From: Dendrophyllia cribrosa
Lineage: Eukaryota > Cnidaria > Anthozoa > Scleractinia > Dendrophylliidae
Assembly (NCBI GenBank): GCA_024195265.1
Contig: JAJLRJ010000006.1
Span: forward strand, 24,179,770-24,243,769
Length of the DNA stretch: 64,000 bases
Reading direction: 5' to 3'
The position numbers and the translations under genes were made by a program. The notes under the pieces were generated by a model. That model had not been told where the DNA came from. It made no database searches and was given only the letters and a program-made list of their open reading frames with translations. Of this stretch, positions 1-11,143 are shown one piece after another; within the stretch, counting starts at the first letter, position 1, and every line of letters begins with the position of its first letter.

Positions 1-119
1 GGGGGAGGGGCTTATTAAAGAGAGGCATATTGCGCAGTTCACGTAAGATCTTGCCTCGCTCTGCTTGTATTCTGCCTCTGTTCGACTACTGTTCATGTGT
101 ATGGGATAGCTGCAGTAAA

Positions 120-1120
120 GGAAGCAAGTTATCAATGAAATCTTTTGCGCTACCGAAGATTTTATATAGGCTCGCGATGATCTCAAATAAAAAAAAATTC
201 ATAAAGAAAGTAAACACCCTACTTTATTCTTTTATTTGGAAAGGTAACGATAAGGTTAAACGCACTGTCTTAATTTCCAATTGAAAATGGTGGGCTCAAA
301 ATGCCAGACTTAGATTCGATGATTGCCGCTCAAAGAATAATTTGTATTAAGAAGTATCTTGCTCCTACCATAGCTAGCTGGAAGTTTATTTTGGAATCTT
401 ATTTCAAAATTATCTTTAATTCTTCCAGACTTCTACAGGGAATGTATTTTGACATGGTCGTCATTTAGTCACAACATTCCTTCCTCGTATACTGAGATAT
501 CTAATCAAGTTTTGTGGAACAACAAATATATTTGTATCAAATCTCGTTCAGTCTTTAACCAAAAGGTGATCAAGTCCGGATTCATAACGATTCGTGACCT
601 CGTTGACTTGAATGGCGCTGTAAGAGAAATCAGGGAACCACTACGCTCAACTCTTTCACCTGTCGACCATTTTCTGCTTTTTAGTCTAGCTAATGCCCTT
701 CCGAAAGAATGGCGCAGAGTGTTAAAAACGAATGAGACTCCTGATCCTTCAAATGAAGAATTCGTTGATCTCACTAGATTTTCATTATTTCTTGAAGGGA
801 AGAAAGTAGATATAGAAAAGGTCCAAGCTAGATCAGTCTATGATCATCTCATTTCTAAAATGTCGACAATGCGGACAGCTATGATAAAATACAATGAAAT
901 TTACAATACAGCGAACTATCAGCTAGACTGGGAAAAAATTTACTCGCTGTCCTTCCAAATAATGCTAGACACTAAATTAAGAGAATTTCAATACAAGATA
1001 CTTCATAGAATTTGTTATACAAACAAAATGCTTTTCAAATTTAAAATAGTTGATTCACCGCTATGCTACTTCATCAAGGAAGAGTATGGAGACAATAGAA
1101 CATTTTTTCTTCCAGTGTGA
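120..1120 (+). pseudogene. Reverse transcriptase ORF2 C-terminal remnant
   Basis: Reading starts in one frame (KILYRLAMIS...FIWKG, about 150-284), hits a stop just before ENGGLKMPDLDSM, and continues through 449-1120 with LWNNKYICI, FITIRDLVDLNG and KLREFQYKILHRICYTN. These belong to the region after the reverse transcriptase fingers/palm of L1-like ORF2 proteins. The terminal Cys/His block is not intact, because the reading frame ends soon after CYFIKEEYGD. Nothing suggests function. Confidence 0.7.
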
Positions 1121-1479
1121 AATTGTGTCTCTTTTTTGAATTGAAGTAAATAACATCCTAAAATCGCAAAAGCTTATTTCCGCCCCTTTCGAAATCAAGG
1201 ATATTTTCTTTGGAATTGTCCGTGCGGTCAACAACAATGTTCTTATGACTACGTCATTCTCGAGGGTAAATACTTTATCTACCGTTCTAAGCTTAATAAA
1301 TCTCCTCTCTCCGTTAGTCTGTTTTTAGAAAAATGTAATCGAGAACGTATCAAATCGAGAAGGAACAAAAAGCTTTTTCTCCACAACAAAAAATGGGAGC
1401 CCCTCCTCCCTCTTTTGAAACAATAGCTATAACTTTCTTTTGGTATACAAGTTATAAGGGTTTAAGTATGTTAAAAATA

Positions 1480-1742
1480 TTGTTAAGTCTAAGTATCATT
1501 CTGTAAGTATTGTTTTGTAATTATCGTAAGTATCGTATTGTAAGTAGTGTAAGTACTGTACTGTAAGAAGTATATGTATTGTTTTGTAAGTAGTGTAAGT
1601 ATTGTAAGTAGTGTAAGTACCGTACTGTAAGAGGCATATGCACTGTTTTTGTTAGTAGCGTAAGTATCGTATTGTAAGTAGTTAAGTACCGTACTGTAAG
1701 AAGTATATGTATTGATTTGTAAGTAGTGTAAGCTTTGTATTG
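1480..1742 (+). repeat. GTAAGTA-type low-complexity 3' UTR repeat
   Basis: Imperfect reiterations of GTAAGTAGTGTAAGTATTGT fill this stretch between the retrotransposon reading frame and the A-rich tail. They look like a slipped simple repeat in the element's 3' UTR. Confidence 0.65.
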
Positions 1743-1839
1743 TGAAATAAAAATTTAAAAAAAAAATAAATAAAAAAAAAATTTAGCTGGCCATGTCTTC
1801 AAATTCGTCGTGATTACTGTACATGTGTAAATGGTAAAA

Positions 1840-2094
1840 TGTACAAGTTTGTAAGTGCACAAGTGCATTAATGGTCTAGCTCCAGATTACCTATTAAGTG
1901 AATTTAAACGTAAGTCTGTTGTACACAATTTTGGTCTTAGAACTAGATACTTGCTAACTAGACTAGCCCTTGCGAGAACAAAAAAAAATTCAGGGCTCTT
2001 TTTTTATACAGTGGGGCGAAGACCTGTAAGATCCATTACCAACCCCTCTCAATTTAAAACTGCCCTTGCCAATTTCTTAAAAACCAGACTATGA
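1840..2094 (+). pseudogene. Non-LTR retrotransposon reverse transcriptase C-terminal fragment
   Basis: The frame encodes MHKCINGLAPDYLLSEFKRK, then LRTRYLLTRLALARTKK, and ends FKTALANFLKTRL before a stop. This matches the common tail of CR1/Jockey/RTE-like reverse transcriptases (KCLNGLAPxYL..., R-rich centre, FKxxLKxxL ending). Only about 80 residues remain and no catalytic core is present. It is separate from the L1-like remnant upstream, which ends in its own A-tail. Confidence 0.65.
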
Positions 2095-2957
2095 TTCCCT
2101 TTTCTGTTTTAAAAAAGTAATTATAATGTAGTGTGTAATGTCTATGTAAACTTTTTTTTTATTATCAATTAAATACACAACAACTCATTGGGGGTAACTG
2201 GGTCTTTATTGTCTAGAGACTGTTGCGATTCCCTGTAGTGGGGCTACTATTAGAAAAGAAAAAAATTACAAAGCTGATGCGCTAAACGCTTGCAAAGCAT
2301 AGATAACGTGATAAACAATTGTGATAAACAAGTCTATCACTCACATTAATGTAGTAATACAGGACTCCATTTAAACCAGCCTATGCTGAACTGGATACTG
2401 TTTAAATATTTGTTTATAATAAATAAATAAATAAATCCCTAGGGCTATCTCACCAATTCAAGCCGAAAGAAACCAGACTCATAGCGCGATCGCTAAGCAC
2501 ACAAACATCAAAACTTGCCCCTTGCAGGAGGGTGACCTTAGCTCCAGCTTTTACCTGGCAAAAGGAGGCCGTCTTAGGAAGGTGAACCTAGCAAGCAGGT
2601 AGGGTAAGGGTGACCCTACCTCTCATGTAAATGAAACCAGGAAATACAACAGGAGAAGGATAAACTTACTATTACTGTGTTAATACTGTGATTACAAGTA
2701 CCGGTAATTTTTCCCCCAAAGCTCATGAGCACTGTATGTGAATTTGTGTTTGGATTGGTCCGGTAAAAATGTACCCGTACTACAGAGGGGCCGGGGGAGA
2801 GGACTTACGGTAAAAAAGAGGGGGCTTAATAAATTTCTAAATTCTTACAGTATTAGAGGATTTACGGGACTAGCTAGTGTACCTGTGTTGAATATTTCAA
2901 AACCAAAAATAGAATTATATCAAGTGATTCCTTGAAGAAAGAACAAACCATACTTAA
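2095..2957. other. Intergenic, nothing coding recognised
   Basis: AT-rich sequence with a short AAAT tract at about 2419-2436. I see no exon-like stretch with splice sites on either strand. Confidence 0.5.
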
Positions 2958-3046
2958 TTTTTCAGCAATCTTCACAACAGGCAAGGTAACATGGCATTAA
3001 GTTTTCAGCAATCTTCACAACAGGCAAGGTAACATGGCATTAAGTT
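2958..3046 (+). repeat. 43-bp tandem duplication
   Basis: A unit beginning TTTTCAGCAATCTTCACAAC is present twice with a 43-bp period (starts near 2961 and 3004), with no visible difference between copies. It lies about 180 bp beyond the last visible ankyrin exon. Confidence 0.85.
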
Positions 3047-3231
3047 TTCAACTGTTGACAAAGACCTGAATCACATAAAAACTACTCAGGAGGATTTTCC
3101 TACGGATATTTCAAAAAATAAGTAACACTTGACTTTATAATAAAATAATGGCTTAAGCCAACAGATGGCTGAGTGTTAAGAGCACTTAAATCTAATAAAA
3201 TTAAAGAGTTAAAATCAGTTTTCAGCCGTAC

Positions 3232-3610
3232 CTCATTCTGTCTATAACATCATTTGGTAGTCCTTTCTGTGGTAATTCTGCAAGAGCTTGATCCTCATCC
3301 TGCCCGCTCATCTCCACACTCAGCAAGTATTTTAGGAGCCATATTTTGTCATGTCTTGCTGCATAACAGGTCAACAACATTGCTGCTGCCTCATAGAAAT
3401 GAAACCTCAAGGCTTCAATGACGCAGTCTTTGAGTTGTAAAGACCATTTTCCTCCTGCAATGATCAATGTGCAGATTGCATTCAAGTGTCCACCCTTAGA
3501 TGCCTCCAGAAGGGCCTGTTTAAAGCATGATGGTAGCACATTTTGAAGTGTTATTGATACTAACATTTGTTGTAGATTTGGACTGTTTTCTCTGGCAGCT
3601 TTCTTGATCT
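3232..3610 (-). CDS. Ankyrin-repeat gene, downstream exon
   Basis: This minus-strand exon begins after acceptor CCCCACCAG (boundary 3610/3611) and ends at donor GAG|GTACGG (3232/3231). Joined to the exon at 4600-4995 it continues in phase as EIKKAARENSPNLQQMLVSI. It then gives helical ankyrin-like repeats: ALLEASKGGHLNAICTLI, VIEALRFHFYEAAAMLL, IWLLKYLLSVEMS. It ends within the coding sequence, so at least one more exon should lie to the left, but none is recognisable before the retrotransposon remnants at the window edge. The family is not identified. Confidence 0.7.
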
Positions 3611-4599
3611 CTGGTGGGGAAGTAAAAATCAGACAATTTCAGAATGCAACTAGCCCTTGAAAACAGAGTAACATTACATGTTTCATGTAATATACTGTAC
3701 ATGTATCAAATACCAGAAAGAGTGATTCATAAAGTCAATATAATTGCAGCTAACTGTCTTAAATTGAACTGCTGACTTTTCTTTGTTGTTTATTAGTATT
3801 ATCTCGCTTTGCATACTGCAACACAAACCAAACCCCCACCCCTTCCCCCCTATATACAGCCCTAATTTGTTAATTCCAGCTTATATTGTCAATTTCTCCT
3901 TATGATATTTACTTAGAATCCATGGAAATAAAGTCACTATAACTGCTGCTGACTGTCTTTATTGAACTGCTGTCTATTTTCTATTGTTTTCTGTTCCATG
4001 TGCTATACAGTACATCAGGGAAGCCTCCCCTTTACGCAGTCTTAAATTAATAATAAATTATTATGTTGCCTGGTTACTGAATTGGAGCCTTTCAAAAGCT
4101 CTGTGTAGAATAATACTAATTTTAAATGAAATCCTAAAAATATTCTTTAAAAAAGTGGATTTTAAAAATATGCAATTCTAATATCAGTTACGGCAATTGC
4201 AGTGAAACAAATGTAATATTGCATTTTGTATACCCTGAATGAGTCATAAAACAACATTTCCAAACACAGAGAAAGCAGGTTCAAAATACAATGCACAGCC
4301 AAGTGTTTTTAACCGACTTCGAGGTGTTTAAATACCTGATGAAACAGTCTTTCTAGTATTTGATATAACTTCTCAAACTGATCATAAAATACAGAGAAAA
4401 GGAAGGAATGAGATCACCAAAATCTATGCTAATTGTGATCGGGTTTCCAAACCACTGGCCACACTTTTGAGAAGGTTTCACACTAACACCAACACCCCAA
4501 CACCCTCCCCCCCCTCCCCTGAACCAATCAGAAGCATTATACCATACTACTTTCTGTAGTTAGCTGAATATAGATACACATTGACTTCACTTTACTGAC

Positions 4600-4985
4600 C
4601 TTCAGTCTTCAGGATTTGTGCAGTCTTCTTGCTCTTGAGAATTCTGGCTGTCTCGTAAGGAGTCTTACCAAACTCATCTTTTCTTGTTTATATCAGCATC
4701 ATGATTCAAAAGTTCTACCACACAATTTGTGTTGTCCATTGATGCTGCAATGTGAAGGGGTGTATACAGACCATTGGCTGTAGAATTAGCATTGGCACCA
4801 TATTCAAGCAACAGCCTGACAACATCGGTTTGACCTTGGCTAATGGCTTCATGAAGCGGAGTGTAACCAAGGAAACCGACACGCTCTTCCAACTTGTTAA
4901 GGACATCTTCAACTTCATCAAGGTAAGATTGGATTGTGGCAACGTTACCTTGATGACAGAGGTTATGCAAATAACCAGTTGCCAT
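4600..4985 (-). CDS. Ankyrin-repeat gene, first coding exon (frameshifted)
   Basis: The exon opens after acceptor TTTTGTTTTAG at 4996, and an ATG at 4985-4983 lies ten bases in, a plausible start (MATGYLHNLCHQG). Two canonical ankyrin repeats follow: GYTPLHEAISQGQTDVVRLL and LYTPLHIAASMDNTNCVVEL. After NHDADINKK an extra A on the minus strand (T-run 4679-4682 on plus) shifts the frame to an immediate stop. Dropping one base restores DEFGKTPYETARILKSKK up to the donor TGAAG|GTCAGT at 4600/4599, which joins in phase to the next exon. Either this allele is a pseudogene or the base is a sequencing/assembly error. Ankyrin repeats mediate protein binding, and no partner can be inferred. Confidence 0.75.
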
Positions 4986-5249
4986 CAGTTGATATCTAAA
5001 ACAAAAACACAATTGAATATATTAAATAAATAAAATAAATTGATTGGGTGCAGCTAGAAAAGCTCAAAAGGAACCCTTTCCATAAAAGCTCAATTAAGCC
5101 CCCGTAGAAGGGCTTATTTAATTTCAAGCCTCACGTATGGGGGGGGGGGGGGGGGGAAGGGGGCTTTCAGAGGTAGTGATGTGGCACATGAGTCACAGGT
5201 GACCCACATGGCTGGAGTTTAACCCAGTTCCCGTAGCATGAAGCAATTA

Positions 5250-5707
5250 GGAGCATTGCTACTTCCCCCTGGATGGCGTGCTAGTCCATCGCAGGGTCAC
5301 CCCTAGCATTATGTCGCCGGTACCCATTTCTTGTCTAAGACCACACCTCAAACCACCAACCATCAGGTTGAAAGTGCAATGTGCTAACCACTGCATCACT
5401 GTGCCTCCACTGGAACTTATTAGAGAGGCAGAGGCTTATCTTAAATCATAAAATAAACCAAGAAAAGGAGCATTGCTACTTTCCCCTGGATGCGGCATGC
5501 TAGTCCATCGCAGGGTCACCCCTAGCATCAGTCGCCGGTGCCCATTTCTTGTCTAAGAAAAGAAAAAAATGTGATGGAAGGGACCACACCTCAAACCACC
5601 AACCATCAGGTTTAAAGTGCAACGTGCTAACCACTGCAATCACTGCGCCTCCACTGGAACTTTAGAGAGGCAGGGGCTTATGTTAAATCATAAAATAAAC
5701 CGAGAAA
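5250..5707 (+). repeat. Dispersed repeat in tandem duplicate (217-bp spacing)
   Basis: A unit containing GCTAGTCCATCGCAGGGTCA and CCCATTTCTTGTCTAAGA occurs at about 5250-5466 and again from 5467, with a few small indels between copies. A diverged third copy lies at about 37195-37345. It looks like an interspersed repeat family duplicated in place. A poly-G run (about 5139-5156) precedes it. Confidence 0.75.
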
Positions 5708-6476
5708 ATATTTATTTTTACTAAATTAAATTTTTTTATAAATAAAAAGTACTGAATAGTGGGGTGTTTATCACCAATATACAACAGCTGTCAGCAGCAT
5801 CAATTATTAAGGGAATAGTAAACACAACCGACTGCATTGTTGAGTTGTATAAGGATGTGAGAATTTCCAAAAAAATATGACAGAAGTACCTCTCAAGTGT
5901 TTTATTAAAATTGGCAAGTGCTTAACAGATTAATATACTATAACTCAGAAATGCACAACATACAAGTTTACTATTTTCTTTTATAAAATTCTTATGATTC
6001 GCACACGACGTGATGTACTTGTATGCTGTGTGCATTACATTAACTTGATAAACCATGCACCTTACACCATGCGCATGCTTTATTAAAGAAATAAAAAACG
6101 TGCCGAGTGCATTATTGAGTTATATATGCACACATGAATTTTTAAGAACACGAGAGAAGTGCAGAGAAGCACGAGCCAAAGGCGAGTGCTTCTCGCACTT
6201 CTTGAGTGAACGGTGCAATGCACGGTGAACAAGTTTTTTATTTCTTTTATAAAATAAAAACGGTTATAATGAACCTAACGTCATGCGCGTGCTTTATTGA
6301 GTTTTAATGAACTTGGTTTAACCAATCATAGCGCGCGCATTTCCTTGAGCATTTAAAAATGAGTTATAATTAACTCAGTTTTACTAATCACAATGTGCAC
6401 ATTTCTTTGAGTAATTTATAAATGCAAAAATAATTAAACGGTACTCTTGTCAAACTGGCTGAGATATCAGTCTATA

Positions 6477-6645
6477 TATATGTTGTGGTTCAAATTTTTC
6501 TTTGGTTTAAATTTTTTTAAACCAGTTCAATTTTTGTTTTCTTTTGTGTCACATTATGATTAATGAATCTGAGACAAAGGAAAATCAAAATCAAACTGGT
6601 TTGAAAATTTTTAAACCAAAGAAAAATTTAAACCACAACATATAC
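6477..6645. mobile_element. Foldback MITE, family A
   Basis: Arms of about 50 bp begin TATATGTTGTGGTTCAAATT and return as AAATTTAAACCACAACATATA, with a short loop around 6545-6570. The arms share their terminal bases and internal layout with the foldback at 22797-22932, so the two are probably one family. Ends at TA suggest a TA target site. Confidence 0.7.
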
Positions 6646-7111
6646 ATTGGCTTGATAATTGTCATTTGGTCGACATTTCTAATTCATAAAACTAAATGGA
6701 GAGGGGGAGAGGCTTATTACCAAATCCAACACCCAAAAGAGTGGGGGGGGGGGGGTTTAGTAATTATAAATAAGCTTTTTTTGCTTTCATGAGCCTCAAA
6801 TTGCCAAAATAGACACAAAAGGACAAAAGAGAACAACATGGCAGTAATTTTAAAAGTTTGATAAACCAATACAGTCATGACAAATGCACAGGAAACCACT
6901 CAAACAAATGATGGTAAGCCTGTGCTAAAGATATGAATTCCACATTCTTGTGAAAAGACAATACATCTCATATTGCACTTGCTGTTCATGACAATTTTTA
7001 TTGTTCTTGATATTATCTCTATCTTGCATTGATTTCTATCAGTATTTCATGACATGTTATACCACTCAAATGCATAATATAATTGTACAAATTATTTGCA
7101 TAAATATATAA

Positions 7112-7258
7112 TGGTAATTGAACTAAGTGGAGTGCAATTTGGTCTGAAATCGTACGCGTGATTTCAAAATCGAACGGGTGCGCAGCACATTAAGTTCGAT
7201 TTGAAATCACAAGTATGATTTCAGACCAAAATTGCACGACACAAAGTTCAATTACCAC
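7112..7258. mobile_element. Foldback MITE
   Basis: Left arm TGGTAATTGAACTAAGTGGA continues through GTGCAATTTGGTCTGAAATC and is mirrored on the right by GATTTCAGACC, ATTGCACGACACAAAGTTCA and ATTACCA. The arms are about 65 bp, imperfect, around a short centre near 7185. It sits in the intron or upstream region of the ankyrin gene. Confidence 0.75.
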
Positions 7259-7339
7259 TTTATTGCATCCATTTTGAAATCGCACAATTTAATTGCCCAA
7301 ATACAGGATTTTAGTCAGTACCAATATTGATGTGACTTA

Positions 7340-7448
7340 TAGATGCGAAAAATAGTGCGATTCGGGAATAAATCACACTGCTAAGAAAAAGGTGCGATTT
7401 GGAGCAAAAAACAGTGCGATTCGGGAATAAATCGCACTGCTGAGAGCC
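7340..7448 (+). repeat. Two copies of a GTGCGATTCGGGAATAAATC motif
   Basis: The phrase GTGCGATTCGGGAATAAATC followed by (G/A)CACTGCT occurs at about 7354 and 7413. Each copy is itself a weak inverted pair (GTGCGATT / AATCGCAC), so local hairpins are possible. Confidence 0.6.
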
Positions 7449-7599
7449 AATCAGATTGCAAGGATAACCAGTGATTTCAAAATGGATGTAATAAAGAAGA
7501 TAATACCTGGGTCTGTGGAGATAAGAAATTTATCTTCACAGTGTTCAACTCGATATCTCATGAGTGCCTGTGAGCGGCCATAATTATATATAATACTTC

Positions 7600-8240
7600 C
7601 TCATACTTGATTTTAGGAGCATAATGTATCAACCCCTACCATTTAGTTTGTTTGACAATCTAAATCAGCTACTGACTTATCGTTTGACTCACAACTACTG
7701 CAACACAAGAAATAAACAACTTGTTGGCTGATATTTTCTTTCCTTTTGTGCCTTGATAGAGTGGAAGCTATAATTGTGATTGTATATTAAGATCACTAAT
7801 TTGCCAAATTATTTAAGGATTGATGCCAGATTGTAAGGGATTTAAAGTATTCATAAAAATAAAGCATGCTGGTAGTCAGGGCAATACATGTAGGACATAC
7901 AGTTGCTTTGTGAATACTAATAACCTATGATATCGAAGCTCAGGCATTAATCCTAACCTGGAATAGTACACCAGTATGACTTTATTACTGTACATGTGAA
8001 CATTTAACAGTACTTCAACTTTCAACTTTATGACTTCTATCACATTAGATAATATTTTTTTTATTTACGAAAATTACATGTATGCATTAGAAAAATAACA
8101 ATACAAATGAGATGAGGAGTCTACAGGAAGCAAAATAACTTGGAAAGATATAGACTCCCTTTCTACAGGTAATTAAGCTTAACATTGATTATAGGACGTC
8201 GGCAAACTATTAAAATATTTTCATATCTATTATCTATTCT
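7600..8240. other. Non-coding, nothing recognised
   Basis: AT-rich sequence with no conserved reading frame or clear repeat structure. Just upstream (7523-7560) is a short stretch, AAGAAATTTATCTTC plus GTGTTCAACTCGAT, that recurs at 23905-23990 as part of another small inverted repeat. Confidence 0.4.
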
Positions 8241-8243
8241 TAC

Positions 8244-8400
8244 CTTCTTGTAGTTTCACTGGAGAGCTTAGCTTGTACAAAGAGATCTCATTTCGTAGAA
8301 ACCTAGCTTTTTAGATGACAGCAAAATCTTGAAAAGGCTAAAACTGCCATTCTGGTATAGGAGAAACAAACTAACAAAGTTCGTAGCAGTTTTAATAGAT
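8244..8400 (-). other. Possible 5' UTR exon of the ankyrin gene
   Basis: On the minus strand a good donor, AAGAAG|GTAAGA, ends a stretch with no long reading frame at 8244, and another donor-like CAA|GTAAGT lies near 8545. An untranslated leader exon here would fit the start codon sitting only ten bases into the 4985 exon. The support is splice-site pattern only. Confidence 0.25.
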
Positions 8401-9059
8401 TCTGTGTGTTAACGTATACACATGCATGATGATCATTCGATCAAAATAATGGGAAACCAGAATGCAAATAAACATCAGAAAACGAATTTCATTTAGTAGA
8501 GAGCATTAACGAGTAAAAAGATTGCAAATGTAAGGTTTCCACTTACTTGTAATGCGCTGAGGGAAAAGAAATCGTGAACAATTTTGCTTTTGTTAAAAAT
8601 AACAGGATATGAGACCTCACTGGATCTAACAGTGGTCACATGACACAGTCTGGCCGGAAGTTCTCAAAGCGGAACACCCTTCGGGAGGACTGCATATTCC
8701 CAAGAGCATTTCAAAACAATAGTTATGCAAAATTTGGGGGGCAAACAAAGTGTATTATGGGCAATTCGAAAACATGCAGCTGGATTTTTGATTAAGCTAT
8801 TGAAAACTGGCTAGAATATTTTCGTCTACCGGGATTAGGCTTCGGCAGTGTCTTCATTCATCGTGTAGGGTTTTGTGTCAGTACGGATGGAGATTTACTA
8901 TTTTTTCGCCACTTGACATGGCTTTAATGGAAATATCTCTTTCACGTTTTAAGCAATCTAAAAATTCTATGCTCATCTCATGAATCTATGTTACGGGGTG
9001 TTTTGTATATTTTGGGTGATTTTTGGGTACGGTTTGGGAGGAAATAGTTTTTCTCAGGA

Positions 9060-9180
9060 TTTGTAAAATTAAGATATCTCCTGATGACCGGATAAAAGCC
9101 TTAACCACCAGGCCACTGAGACAACCACACTTACACAAACACAAACAACACATTTTATGGCTTCATAGTGGAAAGCTCTT
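9060..9180 (-). mobile_element. tRNA-derived SINE, diverged copy
   Basis: On the minus strand it contains CTCAGTGGCC and GGTTAAGGC, the box A region of a tRNA-like head, preceded by the same CTTTCCACTATGAAGCCATA flank seen in the copy at 10640-10806. The box B half is eroded. The two copies bracket a run of MITEs. Confidence 0.6.
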
Positions 9181-9186
9181 TTCTGC

Positions 9187-9375
9187 AATAGGCCATTTGC
9201 ACGATGACGTCATATGACTACAAGTCTACAACTCCCAGAATCCTTCATTTTTTTGTTTTGTAGTGCAAATTAGGGCTATTGTTATTTAAACCGCACTGGG
9301 ATTACAAAATTTAAATAAGAAAGGAAAAATTCTGGTAGTTGTAGTCAAACGACGTCATCGTGCAAATGGCCTATT
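9187..9375. mobile_element. MITE with AATAGGCCATTTGCAC ends
   Basis: Terminal inverted repeats of about 26 bp: the left end reads AATAGGCCATTTGCACGATG and the right end is its reverse complement, ending GCAAATGGCCTATT. The interior is non-coding. A TA dinucleotide inside the ends suggests a TA target duplication, as in Tc1/mariner-type elements, but the superfamily is not proven. Confidence 0.8.
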
Positions 9376-9470
9376 AGGATCGCGTGACTTTACCCACTCG
9401 TTCGGCGATTCACAGTCCACTCCTCAAGGAAATTAAATTACAAATTAATGTGGGAAGAGAGATTATTCTA

Positions 9471-9494
9471 TTCACCTAATTTTAATTAGGTGAA
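9471..9494. repeat. 24-bp perfect palindrome
   Basis: TTCACCTAATTT is followed directly by its own reverse complement AAATTAGGTGAA apart from the AT centre, a perfect short inverted repeat with no spacer. Confidence 0.85.
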
Positions 9495-9754
9495 TAAAAC
9501 ACCCTCTATACTCCACATTGTATTCCTTTTTTAATCATATGCAATAAGACTTTCAAATTTATTATATAATGAACTCACAAGACTTAAGTTACACGAATTT
9601 GAAAATGATGAGTGAGTCATTGAAACGTCATTCTACACTATTATCGCTAATTTTTATTCTTAATTGAAGGGAGATATGGACAATTAATTGCCTCATTATC
9701 TTTGAACCACAAACCTATTCTCGTGAGGAAGGCGATTCACAGCGATTTCCGAAA

Positions 9755-10294
9755 TATACAGCTATTTCAATTTAGGTTGTCGGATGAGAGCTTCAAGCGT
9801 ACGCAACGAGACCGCAAGTAACTATGGGTAGTTGTAAATTGGTCTTAGCTTAGTTCGCAGTTTTTGCGTTTGTTAGTGCAATGAGTGAGGTAGATGTTAG
9901 CACCATAAATGTTTGCCTTCGCTGTATGGACGAGGTATTTTAAATTGCTTTGGTCAATTTATCGTATACACCTAATTGCAGTAACGTCATAGAAAAATGA
10001 AAAATGAAAAAACCAAATAGGAATTAATTAGCTTAATCATCATTCACAGCGACACGCGGCACGATTAAGCGTGCAGCGGCTATTGTTAATTTAAATTAAG
10101 TGTGCAGCGGCTATTGTTATTTGTATGTCTAACTAATTCCTATTGGCCTTTTTCATTATTCGTTTTTACATTTTTCATTTCTCTATGACAACGTTATTGC
10201 AATTAGGTGTACATAAAAATCCCAAAGTACCTTGCGGTCTCGTTGCGTATGCTTGAAGCTCTCATCCGACAACCTAAATTGAAATAGCTGTATA
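9755..10294. mobile_element. Foldback element, 540 bp
   Basis: The outer arms are nearly identical: TATACAGCTATTTCAATTTA on the left against TAAATTGAAATAGCTGTATA on the right, continuing through GTTGTCGGATGAGAGCTTCA for about 65 bp. An inner pair (CACCTAATTGCAGTAACGTC against ACGTTATTGCAATTAGGTG) continues the fold. The left arm holds about 140 bp of extra sequence. Confidence 0.85.
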
Positions 10295-10307
10295 CATAGA
10301 CAGTTAA

Positions 10308-10632
10308 AGGGATGGTTTCACGGTTCGGCGCATGTGCACAGATTATAATGCTTTATTCGCTTTCTTACCAATTTTATCGGTTAAAAAACCACCCACATTT
10401 ACTTCAATAATCACACACTATTATTAGGCCAACCAAAGCGATGGATGACCAGAATTTACCGAAAATTTCAACGAATAACACCGTAAAAGTCAACACTGAA
10501 TAAAACCTTTGCGACATTTTTACGGGCAAATTTCCCGCCGGAATTATCTACTCGCTTCCGATTGGTCTAAGCAGTGACATTAAATGGGTTACGTCATAGC
10601 TTGCACATGCGCCGAACCGTGAAACCCTCCCT
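10308..10632. mobile_element. TTAA-flanked nonautonomous DNA transposon
   Basis: Inverted ends AGGGATGGTTTCACGGTTCG (left) and AGGGAGGGTTTCACGGTTCG (right, read on minus) extend about 30 bp to CGCATGTGCA. They are flanked by TTAA at 10304-10307 and 10633-10636. A TTAA duplication is characteristic of piggyBac and Kolobok-type elements. No transposase is present. It starts only 13 bp after the previous foldback. Confidence 0.8.
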
Positions 10633-10639
10633 TTAAATT

Positions 10640-10806
10640 GAGAACAGAAATTTTCACAACAAAGATTATGAGTGAAAAAGTGCCTCAGCCGGGAGTTGAA
10701 CCCGGGTCTCCTGATAACCGGACAGATGCCTTAACCACTAGGCCACTGAGACAACCACACTTATACAAACACAAACAACACATTTATGGCTTCATAGTGG
10801 AAAGCT
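10640..10806 (-). mobile_element. tRNA-derived SINE
   Basis: The minus strand of 10682-10752 reads as a near-complete tRNA. Ends GTCTCAG/CTGAGGC pair as a 7-bp acceptor stem, GCCTAGTGGTTAAGGC forms the D arm (box A) and GGGTTCAACTCCC the T arm (box B). The anticodon arm is poor, so this is a SINE head or tRNA pseudogene rather than a working tRNA. The flank (CTTTCCACTATGAAGCCATA) recurs at 9060-9180, which supports a mobile family. Confidence 0.75.
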
Positions 10807-10870
10807 CCTGGGAGACATTAACACGAATTCTGCAATTATGATCGGTGACGTAATACGAGAATTTATTTTT

Positions 10871-11018
10871 ATAGACCTTTCCCGCATTCCTGTGAACGAA
10901 GGCACCAACTCGAGGCTGGGGTGGACAAAATACAGTGATTTGTATGAAATTGTTCACCCAAGCCTCGACCTCGTTTCATTGTGTGTGCTCACTGGAGTGG
11001 AATGCGGGAAAGGTCTAT
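10871..11018. mobile_element. MITE with ATAGACCTTTCCCGCATTCC ends
   Basis: A perfect 20-bp terminal inverted repeat (ATAGACCTTTCCCGCATTCC) bounds a 148-bp element with an inner inverted pair around CGAGGCTGGGGTG/CACCCAAGCCTCG. TA at the ends suggests a TA target. No coding content. Confidence 0.85.
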
Positions 11019-11143
11019 TGACCACAGGTGGTCAATTTACCTTATGGACTCAGTCGATAAAACTAAATTCTCGTGTTTCACCCCCCCCCCCTCCCCAGTT
11101 GAAGACAATAAATCAAGCTCCAAGCCATGAAGTGACCACACGG

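Larger units (their letters stand above)
1..1785 (+). mobile_element. Decayed L1/Tx1-like non-LTR retrotransposon, 3' end
   Basis: The plus strand carries the C-terminal part of an L1/Tx1-type ORF2 protein, a low-complexity 3' region and an A-rich tail at about 1742-1785. The upstream end lies outside the window. Recognition rests on motifs typical of these proteins, such as FIWKG, NGGLKMPD, LWNNKYI and REFQYKILHRI. Several frame changes show it is dead. The clade is inferred from motif memory and could be another L1-related lineage. Confidence 0.7.

Noticed and set aside
10682..10752. Functional tRNA gene on minus
   Set aside because: The anticodon arm does not fold properly and the sequence recurs with flanking SINE sequence, so it is a SINE head.
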